A stretch of 64,000 nucleotides of DNA from Ruegeria atlantica (GTDB lineage Bacteria; Pseudomonadota; Alphaproteobacteria; Rhodobacterales; Rhodobacteraceae): contig NZ_WQBE01000011.1 in assembly GCF_013032005.1 (NCBI RefSeq), forward strand, positions 81,308 to 145,307, read 5' to 3'. The number at the start of each line of letters is the position of its first letter. Within the stretch, counting starts at the first letter, position 1. Below, in pieces: positions 8,579-16,077 of this stretch. Position numbers and translations under genes: made by a program. The notes beneath the pieces are model-generated. The model saw only the letters and a program-made list of their open reading frames with translations, ran no database searches and was not told the origin of the DNA.

Positions 8579-10506
8579 CCCTTCCCCTCCAGATACCGCC
8601 GCTTGGCCTCTTCCATCCGACCCATCTCACGCACCGCGTTTTCGATGGCGACCTCATCGCTCTTGTCGGCATAGCGGAATTCGCTGTCGGCGTAGCGGTT
8701 GATCTCTTGCATCACCATCTCAACCGTGATCGGCTGGCGCAGGTCCTCGATCATGGCCTTCTTGGTGTCGTAGTCGCGGAACAGGAACACGTCGGGGTTT
8801 TCCATCCATTCGTCGGGCAGTTCGAAATCCATCGCGCGGACCTTGACCGCGTCGGTGATGTTCTTGATCGCGCGACCGGTGAAGCGCTCATCCGCGGCTT
8901 GGATCGCCTTGAGGTATGTGCCCAGCTTGGCAATCGTGTCCATCTGGCCGATCTCACCGGAGACCCGGTCATAGACCTGTAGCAGAGCGTCCTCATGCGG
9001 GTGGGAGTGGCTTTCGAAACTGGCGGCGACGGCCTTTTTGATTTCCTGCGCGGCATAGGCTTCGTGCTCGCCCAGCGGGATGTCATGATTGCGGCCCATC
9101 AGCAGGTGCAGGATGTCGATGTAATCCTCGCGCGTCTGCGGCCCGTCCACCAGAAACCGCGCGCCAGCCCGCTGACGCAGGGCGTCGTCCACATTCTCGG
9201 GGTAGTTCGAGAACATGCCGAAAGTGCAGTTACCGCGTACAACGGTGTTGGCGCCGGCAAAGCTCTCCATCAAAACGGCGGTAATTTCCAGTTGCCCAGC
9301 TGAAGACTGCCGGTCGCCGCGCTTGCCCGCCAGCTGGTCGATATCGTCGATGGTGCCAAACCCGATGACCGAGGGGTCGATGATCGTGTTGATGAAGGCC
9401 TTGGCGTTCTGGCCGGATTTCCCCTGATAGCTGTCAATATTGTCGGTGCTCAGGTTCTGATAGCGGAACGGATAGCCCGCGTTCAGGCAGTAGTCATTGA
9501 TTAGCCCGGCCATCATCTGGATCAGGGTGGTTTTTCCGGTGCCCGGTTTGCCATCCCCCATGAAGGTAAAGATGAACCCGCCAAGCTCCGCAAACGGGTT
9601 CAGGCGGCGGTCGAAGTCATAGGCCATCACCATCTTCGCCAGCTTCATCGCCTGATACTTGGCGATGTGGTTGCCAACGACCTCGTTCGGTTTCTTGAAC
9701 GTCATGGTCAGGGTGGTGGATTTGGCCTTCGAGGCGGGTTCAAACCCTCGGATCGTCAGATCATCGGCCTCGATATGCCAGGCGGCGTTGTGGAACGAGG
9801 CCAGATGACCAGCAGATTGCGCGCGCAGGGCGGCTTTTTCCATTAGCTGTTCAGCATAGGCGCTGGTGGCCGCGATCAGATAGGCATCGTCAGGGGCATG
9901 TTTGGCCAGCATCTGGTCCAGTTCCCACAACGCGCCATGCAGGGCGAGTTGACCGTTGTCGGTCAAGACCTCTTCGATCTCACCAATATCAGCAGTGGTT
10001 TCGCCAAGATGCGAGGACATCAGATAGGCCAAGGCATTGCCGAAAGTATGCGAGGTGATCAGCGCCTCAGCCGTCAGCAATTCCGAAAACTCGGTTTTGC
10101 GCGCGGCGGGCAGATCGCCCGCAAGGTTCGCGCGTTTCAGGTCTGCCAGCGGTGTCTGTTCGGCATAGGCTTCAGCCACCGCCAGAGCAATGGCAACCGC
10201 ACGGCGGATTGCCTGCTGCGTAGTGGCCTGCGGCGGCGAGACCAGCGCATCGCCATCATCCGAAGCTTCGATCCGTTCAACCAGATGCACCCCGTCGGCC
10301 CGCACAGTACGCCTTGTCACTAGACCAGGGGTCGTGGACCGAAACCGCCGCCCCGTGGACACACCCGGTGAACGCTCGACCGTCGCATCAACCGCCTTCG
10401 CAATCCGCGGCGCGTGTTCAAACCCATTCAGCAAGGCGGTCGCCGCCGGATAATGTTTGCGTATATCCGCTTCGCGCAATTCCATCTGATCAGACGTCAA
10501 ATTCAT
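8575..10506 (-). CDS. AAA+ ATPase (643 aa), core of the unknown operon
   Basis: A large cytosolic ATPase. The N-terminal about 300 residues are helical without a known domain. The AAA+ module starts near residue 311: Walker A GKPGTGKT (319-326), Walker B-like IGFGTIDDID (381-390), a sensor-1 type Asn in FGMFSNYPEN (about 434), and an arginine-finger-like region DALRQRAGARFLVDGP (441-456). The C-terminal about 190 residues are helical. The Walker B reads TIDDID instead of the usual DE pair. It most resembles substrate-remodelling AAA+ proteins, but I cannot place it in a named clade. It is the only obvious energy-using protein among eight tightly packed genes, four of which are membrane proteins, so it probably drives a membrane-associated complex (inference). 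Confidence 0.8.
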   Translation of the reverse strand: MNLTSDQMELREADIRKHYPAATALLNGFEHAPRIAKAVDATVERSPGVSTGRRFRSTTPGLVTRRTVRADGVHLVERIEASDDGDALVSPPQATTQQAIRRAVAIALAVAEAYAEQTPLADLKRANLAGDLPAARKTEFSELLTAEALITSHTFGNALAYLMSSHLGETTADIGEIEEVLTDNGQLALHGALWELDQMLAKHAPDDAYLIAATSAYAEQLMEKAALRAQSAGHLASFHNAAWHIEADDLTIRGFEPASKAKSTTLTMTFKKPNEVVGNHIAKYQAMKLAKMVMAYDFDRRLNPFAELGGFIFTFMGDGKPGTGKTTLIQMMAGLINDYCLNAGYPFRYQNLSTDNIDSYQGKSGQNAKAFINTIIDPSVIGFGTIDDIDQLAGKRGDRQSSAGQLEITAVLMESFAGANTVVRGNCTFGMFSNYPENVDDALRQRAGARFLVDGPQTREDYIDILHLLMGRNHDIPLGEHEAYAAQEIKKAVAASFESHSHPHEDALLQVYDRVSGEIGQMDTIAKLGTYLKAIQAADERFTGRAIKNITDAVKVRAMDFELPDEWMENPDVFLFRDYDTKKAMIEDLRQPITVEMVMQEINRYADSEFRYADKSDEVAIENAVREMGRMEEAKRRYLEGKG

Positions 10507-10562
10507 CTCAAAACCGCCCTTGCTTCATCTTTTCAAAAATACTCTCGCCGAAGGCGAAATCC

Positions 10563-11681
10563 TCAATATCTCAACACCTGCCCGGTCTTGCTAACGACGA
10601 ACTTGCGCACGTCGGCAAACCCCGGCGGGTTGCGCTCGGCCAGCACCTGGAACGGGCGCTGGGGCAGGATGATGGATCGCTGCGTGCTTGTGGCACCGGT
10701 CTCGGCCCCCTGCCCGCCGAACGGGTCCAAAGCGAACACCTCGCGTTCGACGGTGGAAAACCACCCGGCGCGTTCTTCGATCACGTCTTCGCTCTCCAAT
10801 TCTTCAGTGGTCCAGGCCAGCGCCCAGTCCTGACCTTCGGGCGCTTGCGCGTCTTCCAGCACCTGCCGAAGTGGCCCGGATTGCTCCGTATAGGCCGAGG
10901 AATACATCGGGCCCACGTGGATGCGGCGCAGGTGTTTGGGGTGCAGGTCGTCGAAGTCCTGATCGAAACCTTTGGCGATGGTCACCAGTTTCAATCCACC
11001 CAAGGACTGCGCCATCAGATGCGCCTGCACTTCGGGCCAGCGGCGCTGATCCTTGGGCAGGGCGGTTTTGCCACTGTCCTCCAACTGCATTAGATAGATA
11101 ACCGGCAGGTTGATCTGGCTGTCATAGACCGCCCAGTGGATCATGAACTTACGCCGCTCGCCCTCATTCCCGATCCAGTGACATTCGGGATCGTTGCGGG
11201 CCCAGAACAGCTGACCTTTCAGCAATTCCTCGTAATAGAGCCTTTGGGACAGCGCGAATTGCAGCTTGGTGGGGATTTCACGGTCGCCAATAATTGCCCG
11301 CACCATGTCGGTTTTCAGATCATCTTCCGAGGGCATATTCTCCAGATGCACCTGCGCCTGCTGCGCGTCATTGGCCATAGTCAACAACTCGGCCGCCACC
11401 GGAAAGCCGCTGTCTCGCTTGTCCATGGCAAGGCTGCCAAAGAACCGCCCCGTATCGCGCCCGACCAGCAGGTACTTCATGCTGAGCGCGCGGAAGGTGT
11501 AGAGCAGCCCCGAAAGGTAGCGCGACACGATCCGCACCTCTTGCTTGCTGATCGCGCCCTCGGCCTCCATCGTCGCGGCTACGCGCAGGAGGTGGACGGT
11601 GATCACCTCAAATTTGCGGAAATACCGGCGCGAGGCGAAGGTGTCGGTCAGGCCGACATGGTCTTGGGTGGGGTTAGTCAT
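10563..11681 (-). CDS. Uncharacterised 372-residue protein, gene 3 of the operon
   Basis: The ATG at 11681 is preferred because it overlaps the end of the upstream small membrane gene by eight bases; the frame is open further but would sit inside that gene. The protein begins MTNPTQDHVGLTDTFASRRY and has a helical first half (VITVHLLRVAATMEAEGAIS; YLSGLLYTFRALSMKYLLVG) and a mixed second half (INLPVIYLMQLEDSGKTALP; LGGLKLVTIAKGFDQDFDDL). No membrane helix, signal peptide or catalytic motif was recognised. It lies 56 bases before the AAA+ ATPase gene, the largest gap in the operon. A role as ATPase partner or adaptor is possible but only inferred from position. Confidence 0.6.
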   Translation of the reverse strand: MTNPTQDHVGLTDTFASRRYFRKFEVITVHLLRVAATMEAEGAISKQEVRIVSRYLSGLLYTFRALSMKYLLVGRDTGRFFGSLAMDKRDSGFPVAAELLTMANDAQQAQVHLENMPSEDDLKTDMVRAIIGDREIPTKLQFALSQRLYYEELLKGQLFWARNDPECHWIGNEGERRKFMIHWAVYDSQINLPVIYLMQLEDSGKTALPKDQRRWPEVQAHLMAQSLGGLKLVTIAKGFDQDFDDLHPKHLRRIHVGPMYSSAYTEQSGPLRQVLEDAQAPEGQDWALAWTTEELESEDVIEERAGWFSTVEREVFALDPFGGQGAETGATSTQRSIILPQRPFQVLAERNPPGFADVRKFVVSKTGQVLRY

Positions 11682-11949
11682 TATCCACGCGCTCTTTTCT
11701 TTGTCGGCGACCGAACAACTTCTCATCAAGCTGTTCAAGCTTGATGAGACCGTTGGCGAACAGAACGCAGAGGCAGAATGTCACCAAAAGAACACCCGCT
11801 ATCAGCACAGGTTTAATCACCAAATGGTCTGGCATCCAATTAGCTGTCAGAAGAAGCAAAGTTAGGAACCCGCCAAAGACAACAAAGAGAATCCCTATCC
11901 TGAACCTGTCGCGTATTCCTTTTGGCTTGCCTTTGGAACGGAACGTCAC
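11674..11949 (-). CDS. Small two-helix membrane protein (91 aa), gene 2 of the operon
   Basis: A 91-residue protein with a basic N-terminus (MTFRSKGKPKGIRDRFRIG), two membrane helices (about residues 19-36 and 46-66) separated by a short polar loop, and a charged tail (LIKLEQLDEKLFGRRQRKER). By the positive-inside rule both ends would be cytoplasmic. It starts 9 bases after the coiled-coil gene and overlaps the following gene by eight bases. No family is recognised. Confidence 0.55.
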   Translation of the reverse strand: MTFRSKGKPKGIRDRFRIGILFVVFGGFLTLLLLTANWMPDHLVIKPVLIAGVLLVTFCLCVLFANGLIKLEQLDEKLFGRRQRKERVDND

Positions 11950-11958
11950 TGAAGCGCC

Positions 11959-13038
11959 TCACCCGCCATACAAATTCTTATCATGCTTCTCGACAATCGA
12001 GGCAAACCGGCGGGCAAAGCGTTCATCCGCCTTGGCCTTTTTCTCCAGCACGTCGCGGGCAAAAACCATGTGGTCCTCATGCGCCTCAAGCATGTCAGCC
12101 ATTTTCTGATTGGTCGCGGTGCCGATGGCAGCCATGGCAGTTTGCGCCTCTTGGTCCGTCTGCACGCCGATCTCGTTAATACGGTGGGCGACGTCCTGCT
12201 GTTGTGCCGTTTTCAGCGATTTGGTCAGGGCGTCATACAGAACCACACGCTGTTGGGTGTCTGTTTGCAGCTTGTTGATCAGCACCATCTGCGTCGCCGC
12301 CTGGTTCTGCAATGAATCGACCCAGGTCTTGCCCTTTTCGATATAACGCTCCAGCGTCTGAGACTTGGCCAGCTTGACCTGTTCTTCCTGAACCTTGGCG
12401 TTGTACTGCTTGTTCAGCTCGGCCAGTTCGGTTTCCAGCTGGGTGCGCGCGGCGGCGTCCTGTTCGACGCTGATCTTGTTCTCCAGCGTAATGATCGTCG
12501 GGTCCATGCCCTGAATCTCGGCGCGCAAGGCTTCCAGTTCGGCCACGGTCGCCTCACGGTCGTCCAGCGTGCCGGTCAGGTTGTCCTCAACCTTTACCCG
12601 CTGCTCCTCCAACACCGACAACTGCCCTTCCAGCAGCTTGACGATCACGTCGGATTTGGCGATCAGGTCCTGCAGCTTGTCGTCGATATTAGCGGTGCGC
12701 ATCCGTTCCTGCCGCATCGACTCGGATTTGGCCTTTGCGAAGATGCCGACAAACGATTCCCACCCGGTTTTCGATCGCATCTCGTCGAAATCCTTGGAAA
12801 ACGCGTTGGTCACATCGTCCAGACCCATGATCAGCTCGGCGATATTGGCGTTCATCACCTCGGTATGGGCATGCACGTCTTCAAGCGTGGCATTTTCGAT
12901 GTCGATATCCGCCTCGGTGGTGCCGATCTTGGCGCGGGCGGCCTCAATCCGCGATGTCAGCCCTTCGATCTGTGATTGGCTTTCACGGACTTTCGCCTGA
13001 GTCTCTTCGATCAAGGCATCAAATTGATGGTTCGACAT
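11959..13038 (-). CDS. Long coiled-coil protein (359 aa), first gene of the AAA+ operon
   Basis: Almost entirely helical and rich in Glu, Gln, Lys and Ala, with heptad-like stretches from residue 1 to about 130 and from about 140 to 330 (for example LRAEIQGMDPTIITLENKIS and LETELAELNKQYNAKVQEEQ). No signal peptide or membrane helix is present. The segment TLERYIEKGKTWVDSLQNQA followed by TQMVLINKLQTDTQQRVVLY recalls the TelA/KlaA toxic-anion-resistance fold, where a similar Gln/Asn/Ile-rich helix precedes the C-terminus; this similarity is weak and unverified. It heads the operon, so its upstream region (13039-13287) should hold the promoter. Confidence 0.6.
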   Translation of the reverse strand: MSNHQFDALIEETQAKVRESQSQIEGLTSRIEAARAKIGTTEADIDIENATLEDVHAHTEVMNANIAELIMGLDDVTNAFSKDFDEMRSKTGWESFVGIFAKAKSESMRQERMRTANIDDKLQDLIAKSDVIVKLLEGQLSVLEEQRVKVEDNLTGTLDDREATVAELEALRAEIQGMDPTIITLENKISVEQDAAARTQLETELAELNKQYNAKVQEEQVKLAKSQTLERYIEKGKTWVDSLQNQAATQMVLINKLQTDTQQRVVLYDALTKSLKTAQQQDVAHRINEIGVQTDQEAQTAMAAIGTATNQKMADMLEAHEDHMVFARDVLEKKAKADERFARRFASIVEKHDKNLYGG

Positions 13039-13128
13039 CTCTGCTATCCCTTTTTTCTTTATTTACCCAATAAGATAGGAAATGTTACGGGTATTTACAT
13101 CCCCTTGGGTCCAAAATTCCTCCAGACT

Positions 13129-13156
13129 TTGACAAACTCAGCCTGAAAAAGATAGG
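13129..13156 (+). promoter_or_regulatory. Possible promoter for gabD
   Basis: TTGACA at 13129-13134 is a perfect -35 hexamer; 16 bases later GATAGG (13151-13156) is a poor -10. It points towards gabD, about 130 bases upstream of its start. The weak -10 keeps confidence low. Confidence 0.3.
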
Positions 13157-13184
13157 CGTGATGCACAGCCTTGAACTGAAGGTT

Positions 13185-13196
13185 ATTTGATCAAAT
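13185..13196. promoter_or_regulatory. 12-bp perfect palindrome upstream of gabD
   Basis: ATTTGATCAAAT is a perfect 12-base palindrome between the divergent AAA+ operon and gabD, downstream of the candidate -35/-10 pair. Its size and symmetry fit an operator for a dimeric repressor. No regulator gene lies next to it. Confidence 0.35.
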
Positions 13197-13287
13197 CTGG
13201 ATTGACCCGCTGGCGATAGTGGACATAGACATTCCGGACCCCACCTGATTGGGTGCGTTGAACCAATTTTCTGCCGGAGGCTGACCC

Positions 13288-14763
13288 ATGCTGGACGCGA
13301 CAACCGATCTGAAATCCCTTCTGAAAAACCCTGACCTGCTGGTGACCAAAGCCTATATTGGCGGTCAGTGGGTGGATGGCGACAATGGCACCCTTGCGGT
13401 GACCAACCCGGCCCGCGGGGATGTGGTGGCCGAGGTTGCCGATGTCAGCCGGGCGCAGGTGGCAGGCGCCATCGCTCAGGCCGAGGCTGCGCAAAAAGAA
13501 TGGGCCAAGCTGACCGGCAAAGAACGCGCTGCAATCCTGCGCCGCTGGTTCGACCTGATGATGGAAAACGCCGAGGATCTGGGCAAGATCCTGACCGCCG
13601 AACAAGGCAAGCCGCTGGCTGAAGCCGTGGGTGAAATTGCCTATGGTGCCTCGTTCATCGAATTCTTCGGCGAAGAGGCCAAGCGTGTGTATGGCGAGAC
13701 CATCCCCGGCCATCAGCGCGACAAGCGGATCACCGTGCTGAAACAGCCCATCGGTGTGGCGGCTTCGATCACTCCGTGGAATTTCCCCAACGCAATGATC
13801 ACGCGCAAGGCGGCCCCGGCGCTGGCCGCAGGTTGCGCCTTTGTGGCCCGTCCGGCGACGGAAACGCCGTTGTCAGCGCTGGTGCTGGCGCTGCTGGCGG
13901 AACAGGCGGGCGTACCTGCCGGCGTGTTCAACGTCGTGCCCTCGTCTCAGGCCAGCGAGATCGGCAAAGAGTTCTGCGAAAACCCCGGCGTGCGCAAGCT
14001 GACCTTTACAGGCTCGACCGAGGTGGGGCGCATCCTGCTGCGTCAGGCCGCCGATCAGGTCATGAAATGTTCGATGGAGTTGGGCGGCAATGCACCTTTC
14101 ATTGTATTCGACGACGCCGATCTGGATGCGGCCGTCGAAGGCGCGATGATGTGCAAGTTCCGCAACAACGGCCAGACCTGTGTCTGCGCCAACCGCATCT
14201 ATGTGCAGGCCGGTGTATACGACGAATTCGCGGCCAAGCTGAAAGCCGCAACCGAGGCCCTGCACGTCGGCGACGGCCTGAACCAGGGTATCACCACCGG
14301 CCCGCTGATCAGTGACGAGGCCGTCGCCAAGGTGCGCGAACACATCGCCGATGCCACGGAAAAAGGCGGCGTTATCCTGACCGGTGGCCTGCCACATGAT
14401 CTGGGCGGCACCTTCTTTCAGCCCACCATCGTCACTGGCGTGACGCAGGACATGAAGGTCGCGCAAGAGGAGACCTTTGGCCCGCTGGCCCCTCTGTTCA
14501 AGTTCGAGGACGAGGATGATGTCATCGCCATGGCCAATGACACGATCTTTGGTCTGGCTTCCTATTTCTATGCCAAGGACCTGAGCCGCGTCTACAAAGT
14601 GGCCGAGGCGCTGGAATACGGCATCGTGGGCGTGAACACCGGCATCATCTCAACCGAGCTGGGCCCGTTCGGCGGCGTCAAACAATCCGGTCTGGGCCGC
14701 GAAGGCAGCCATCACGGCATGGAAGACTATCTTGAGATGAAATACATTTGCATGTCGGTCTGA
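13288..14763 (+). CDS. gabD: Succinate-semialdehyde dehydrogenase GabD
   Basis: A 491-residue NAD(P)-dependent aldehyde dehydrogenase of the GabD type, oxidising succinate semialdehyde to succinate in 4-aminobutyrate breakdown. Visible motifs: the coenzyme region ITPWNFPNAMITRKAAPALA, the general-base motif MELGGNAPFIVFDDADLD, and the catalytic Cys in NNGQTCVCANR. The C-terminus GPFGGVKQSGLGREGSHHGM is typical. Length is normal. GGAGG stands close before the ATG. In the coenzyme loop the usual Lys of KPAxxTP is Arg (ARPATETPLSA), a change in the residue that contacts the cofactor ribose. No aminotransferase gene (gabT) is adjacent. Confidence 0.88.
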   Translation: MLDATTDLKSLLKNPDLLVTKAYIGGQWVDGDNGTLAVTNPARGDVVAEVADVSRAQVAGAIAQAEAAQKEWAKLTGKERAAILRRWFDLMMENAEDLGKILTAEQGKPLAEAVGEIAYGASFIEFFGEEAKRVYGETIPGHQRDKRITVLKQPIGVAASITPWNFPNAMITRKAAPALAAGCAFVARPATETPLSALVLALLAEQAGVPAGVFNVVPSSQASEIGKEFCENPGVRKLTFTGSTEVGRILLRQAADQVMKCSMELGGNAPFIVFDDADLDAAVEGAMMCKFRNNGQTCVCANRIYVQAGVYDEFAAKLKAATEALHVGDGLNQGITTGPLISDEAVAKVREHIADATEKGGVILTGGLPHDLGGTFFQPTIVTGVTQDMKVAQEETFGPLAPLFKFEDEDDVIAMANDTIFGLASYFYAKDLSRVYKVAEALEYGIVGVNTGIISTELGPFGGVKQSGLGREGSHHGMEDYLEMKYICMSV

Positions 14764-14771
14764 TCCGATTG

Positions 14772-14795
14772 GGCCATCGCCATTCGGCGGTGGCC
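14772..14795 (+). terminator. Hairpin after gabD
   Basis: GGCCATCGCC (14772-14781) pairs with GGCGGTGGCC (14786-14795) with one G-U pair and a four-base loop. Only a weak T-rich tail (attct) follows. It sits 8 bases after the gabD stop, between gabD and a convergent gene. Confidence 0.5.
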
Positions 14796-14827
14796 ATTCT
14801 CAATACGCTGGGTTCCGGGCCTGAGGC

Positions 14828-15259
14828 TCAGTAATTCGAGTACCGGAAATTCACCACTGCATCGTTCTGAATTGCGCAATGGGCTTTGATCGTGCTGCGC
14901 GCATCATTGGTGTTCTTGGACCGGGCGACCTCCAGATCAATCAGATCGATCCCATCTGAATTTGTGGTGTAAGACAGCGTGCGCTCGAAATCGACAGCGT
15001 AATATCCCTGATTGGTCATCGCGGTTTTGGTGCGATGCATACACAGCCCAACTGCATTCTCTTCGGGCGAGACGTCGGGGTGTTTCTGGTACGGCGACCC
15101 GTGTTTATGGTGATGTTCAGCAATTGACGCGCCTAACACACCCAGAGCGACCCCTGCGATTATCTTCCCGGCATCGTCAGCTTGGGTATTTGTCGCTGTT
15201 AGTGCCGTAAACGCTAAGGCGGCACAAACTGCACTGGTGAAAATGAAACTAGAGCGCAT
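14828..15259 (-). CDS. Small secreted protein of unknown function (143 aa)
   Basis: A Sec signal peptide (about residues 1-27, ending TATNTQADD) is followed by a glycine-rich hydrophobic segment (GKIIAGVALGVLGASIAEHH) with a His cluster (EHHHKHG), then a soluble domain containing two Cys (VGLCMHRTKT and KAHCAIQND) that could form a disulfide in the periplasm. The Gly-rich stretch resembles glycine-zipper proteins. The His cluster might bind metal, which is speculation. AAAGGAACC stands before the ATG. No family is recognised. Confidence 0.6.
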   Translation of the reverse strand: MRSSFIFTSAVCAALAFTALTATNTQADDAGKIIAGVALGVLGASIAEHHHKHGSPYQKHPDVSPEENAVGLCMHRTKTAMTNQGYYAVDFERTLSYTTNSDGIDLIDLEVARSKNTNDARSTIKAHCAIQNDAVVNFRYSNY

Positions 15260-15390
15260 GTTTCCCGGTTCCTTTTGTGGTCAACAATTTTGAATTCTTG
15301 ATCAACGGTTAATCCTGAAAAAGACTAGTTCACGGTGTTTAGTGATTGCCAGAATTTTGGTGGACCAAAAGAGTTTGCTTAGGTGCGCTA

Positions 15391-15427
15391 AAAAAACAAC
15401 GCCCCGCGTCTGGAGGAACGCGGGGCG
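15391..15427 (-). terminator. Rho-independent terminator of the hsp20 gene
   Basis: Ten-base arms CGCCCCGCGT (15400-15409) and ACGCGGGGCG (15418-15427) flank an eight-base loop. On the minus strand the stem is followed by GTTGTTTTTTT, a classic U-run. It lies about 55 bases after the hsp20 stop. Confidence 0.85.
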
Positions 15428-15482
15428 CATGGTGCGACGACCCAGAGAGGAGGAGATCGCCGCGGCGTGTGGGTTGACCGCC

Positions 15483-15950
15483 TTAGTTCACGGCTTTGGC
15501 GTCGACCACATCCTTTTCAATGGCATTGGCCGAAGCGATCTCGATCCGGCGCGGTTTCAGGGCCTCAGGCACCTCGCGCTTCAGGTCGATATTCAGCATG
15601 CCGTTTTCGTGGTTCGCGCCGGTAACACGCACGTGGTCGGCCAGCGCAAAGCGGCGCTCGAATGCACGGGTGGCGATGCCACGGTGCAGGTAGCTGCGCT
15701 CTTGGTCTTCGGCGGCTTTCTTACCGGCGACGATCAGCGCGTTTTCCTTCACTTCAACCGACAGGTCATTTTCCGAAAAACCGGCGACAGCGACCGAGAT
15801 GCGATAGGTGTCGGCATCGGTTTTTTCGATGTTGTAAGGCGGATAGCTGGGCTGAGCCACGTCATTGGTCAGAACGCGGTCCATCATGTCTGCGATCTGG
15901 TCGAAACCAATGGTTGCGCGGTGCAGCGGTGCAAAATCAAAAGTACGCAT
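15483..15950 (-). CDS. Small heat shock protein Hsp20 (IbpA-like)
   Basis: A 155-residue alpha-crystallin-type chaperone that holds unfolding proteins in the cytoplasm. It begins MRTFDFAPLHRATIGFDQIA, the IbpA-type N-terminus. The alpha-crystallin domain runs from about residue 36 (YPPYNIEKTDADTYRISVAV) to about 135. The conserved GxLxI/L-type strand is ENGMLNIDLKREVPE. RSYLHRGIATRAFERRFALA is the usual IbpA core. The gene has its own sigma-32-type promoter, a two-hairpin 5' leader with a ROSE-type final stem over the ribosome site, and a strong terminator, so it is a monocistronic heat-shock gene controlled at two levels. Confidence 0.92.
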   Translation of the reverse strand: MRTFDFAPLHRATIGFDQIADMMDRVLTNDVAQPSYPPYNIEKTDADTYRISVAVAGFSENDLSVEVKENALIVAGKKAAEDQERSYLHRGIATRAFERRFALADHVRVTGANHENGMLNIDLKREVPEALKPRRIEIASANAIEKDVVDAKAVN

Positions 15951-15957
15951 GTGTCAT

Positions 15958-16004
15958 ATCCTCATATCTGAGCGATCTACGATTTGCCCTCCGTTCGGAC
16001 GGGC
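15958..16004 (-). promoter_or_regulatory. ROSE-type RNA thermometer in the hsp20 leader
   Basis: Read on the minus strand, the 19 bases 15976-15958 (AUCGCUCAGAUAUGAGGAU) fold into AUC-(G)-CUCA / UGAG-GAU with a GAUA loop, and only one G is bulged. The 5' arm contains UCGCU, matching the conserved ROSE motif U(U/C)GCU. It pairs with the ribosome-binding GAGGA with exactly that G unpaired. The ATG lies 7 bases downstream. A second hairpin (15986-16004, GCCC...GGGC) precedes it, as in multi-stem ROSE leaders. The fold was derived by hand. Confidence 0.75.
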
Positions 16005-16048
16005 GATTGAGCATGCCAGGCCCCGTTCACGGCGACCCGGTACAACTC

Positions 16049-16077
16049 ACATGGGGAGCATTTCGAACGAGTTCAAG
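16049..16077 (-). promoter_or_regulatory. Sigma-32 (RpoH) promoter of hsp20
   Basis: On the minus strand CTTGAA starts at 16077. Counting from the CTTG core, 17 bases separate it from CCCCATGT (16056-16049). This matches the heat-shock sigma factor pattern CTTG-N17-CCCCATnT. It overlaps the 3' end of the upstream protease gene. The predicted transcript start near 16042 gives a leader of about 90 bases, long enough to hold both leader hairpins. Confidence 0.7.
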
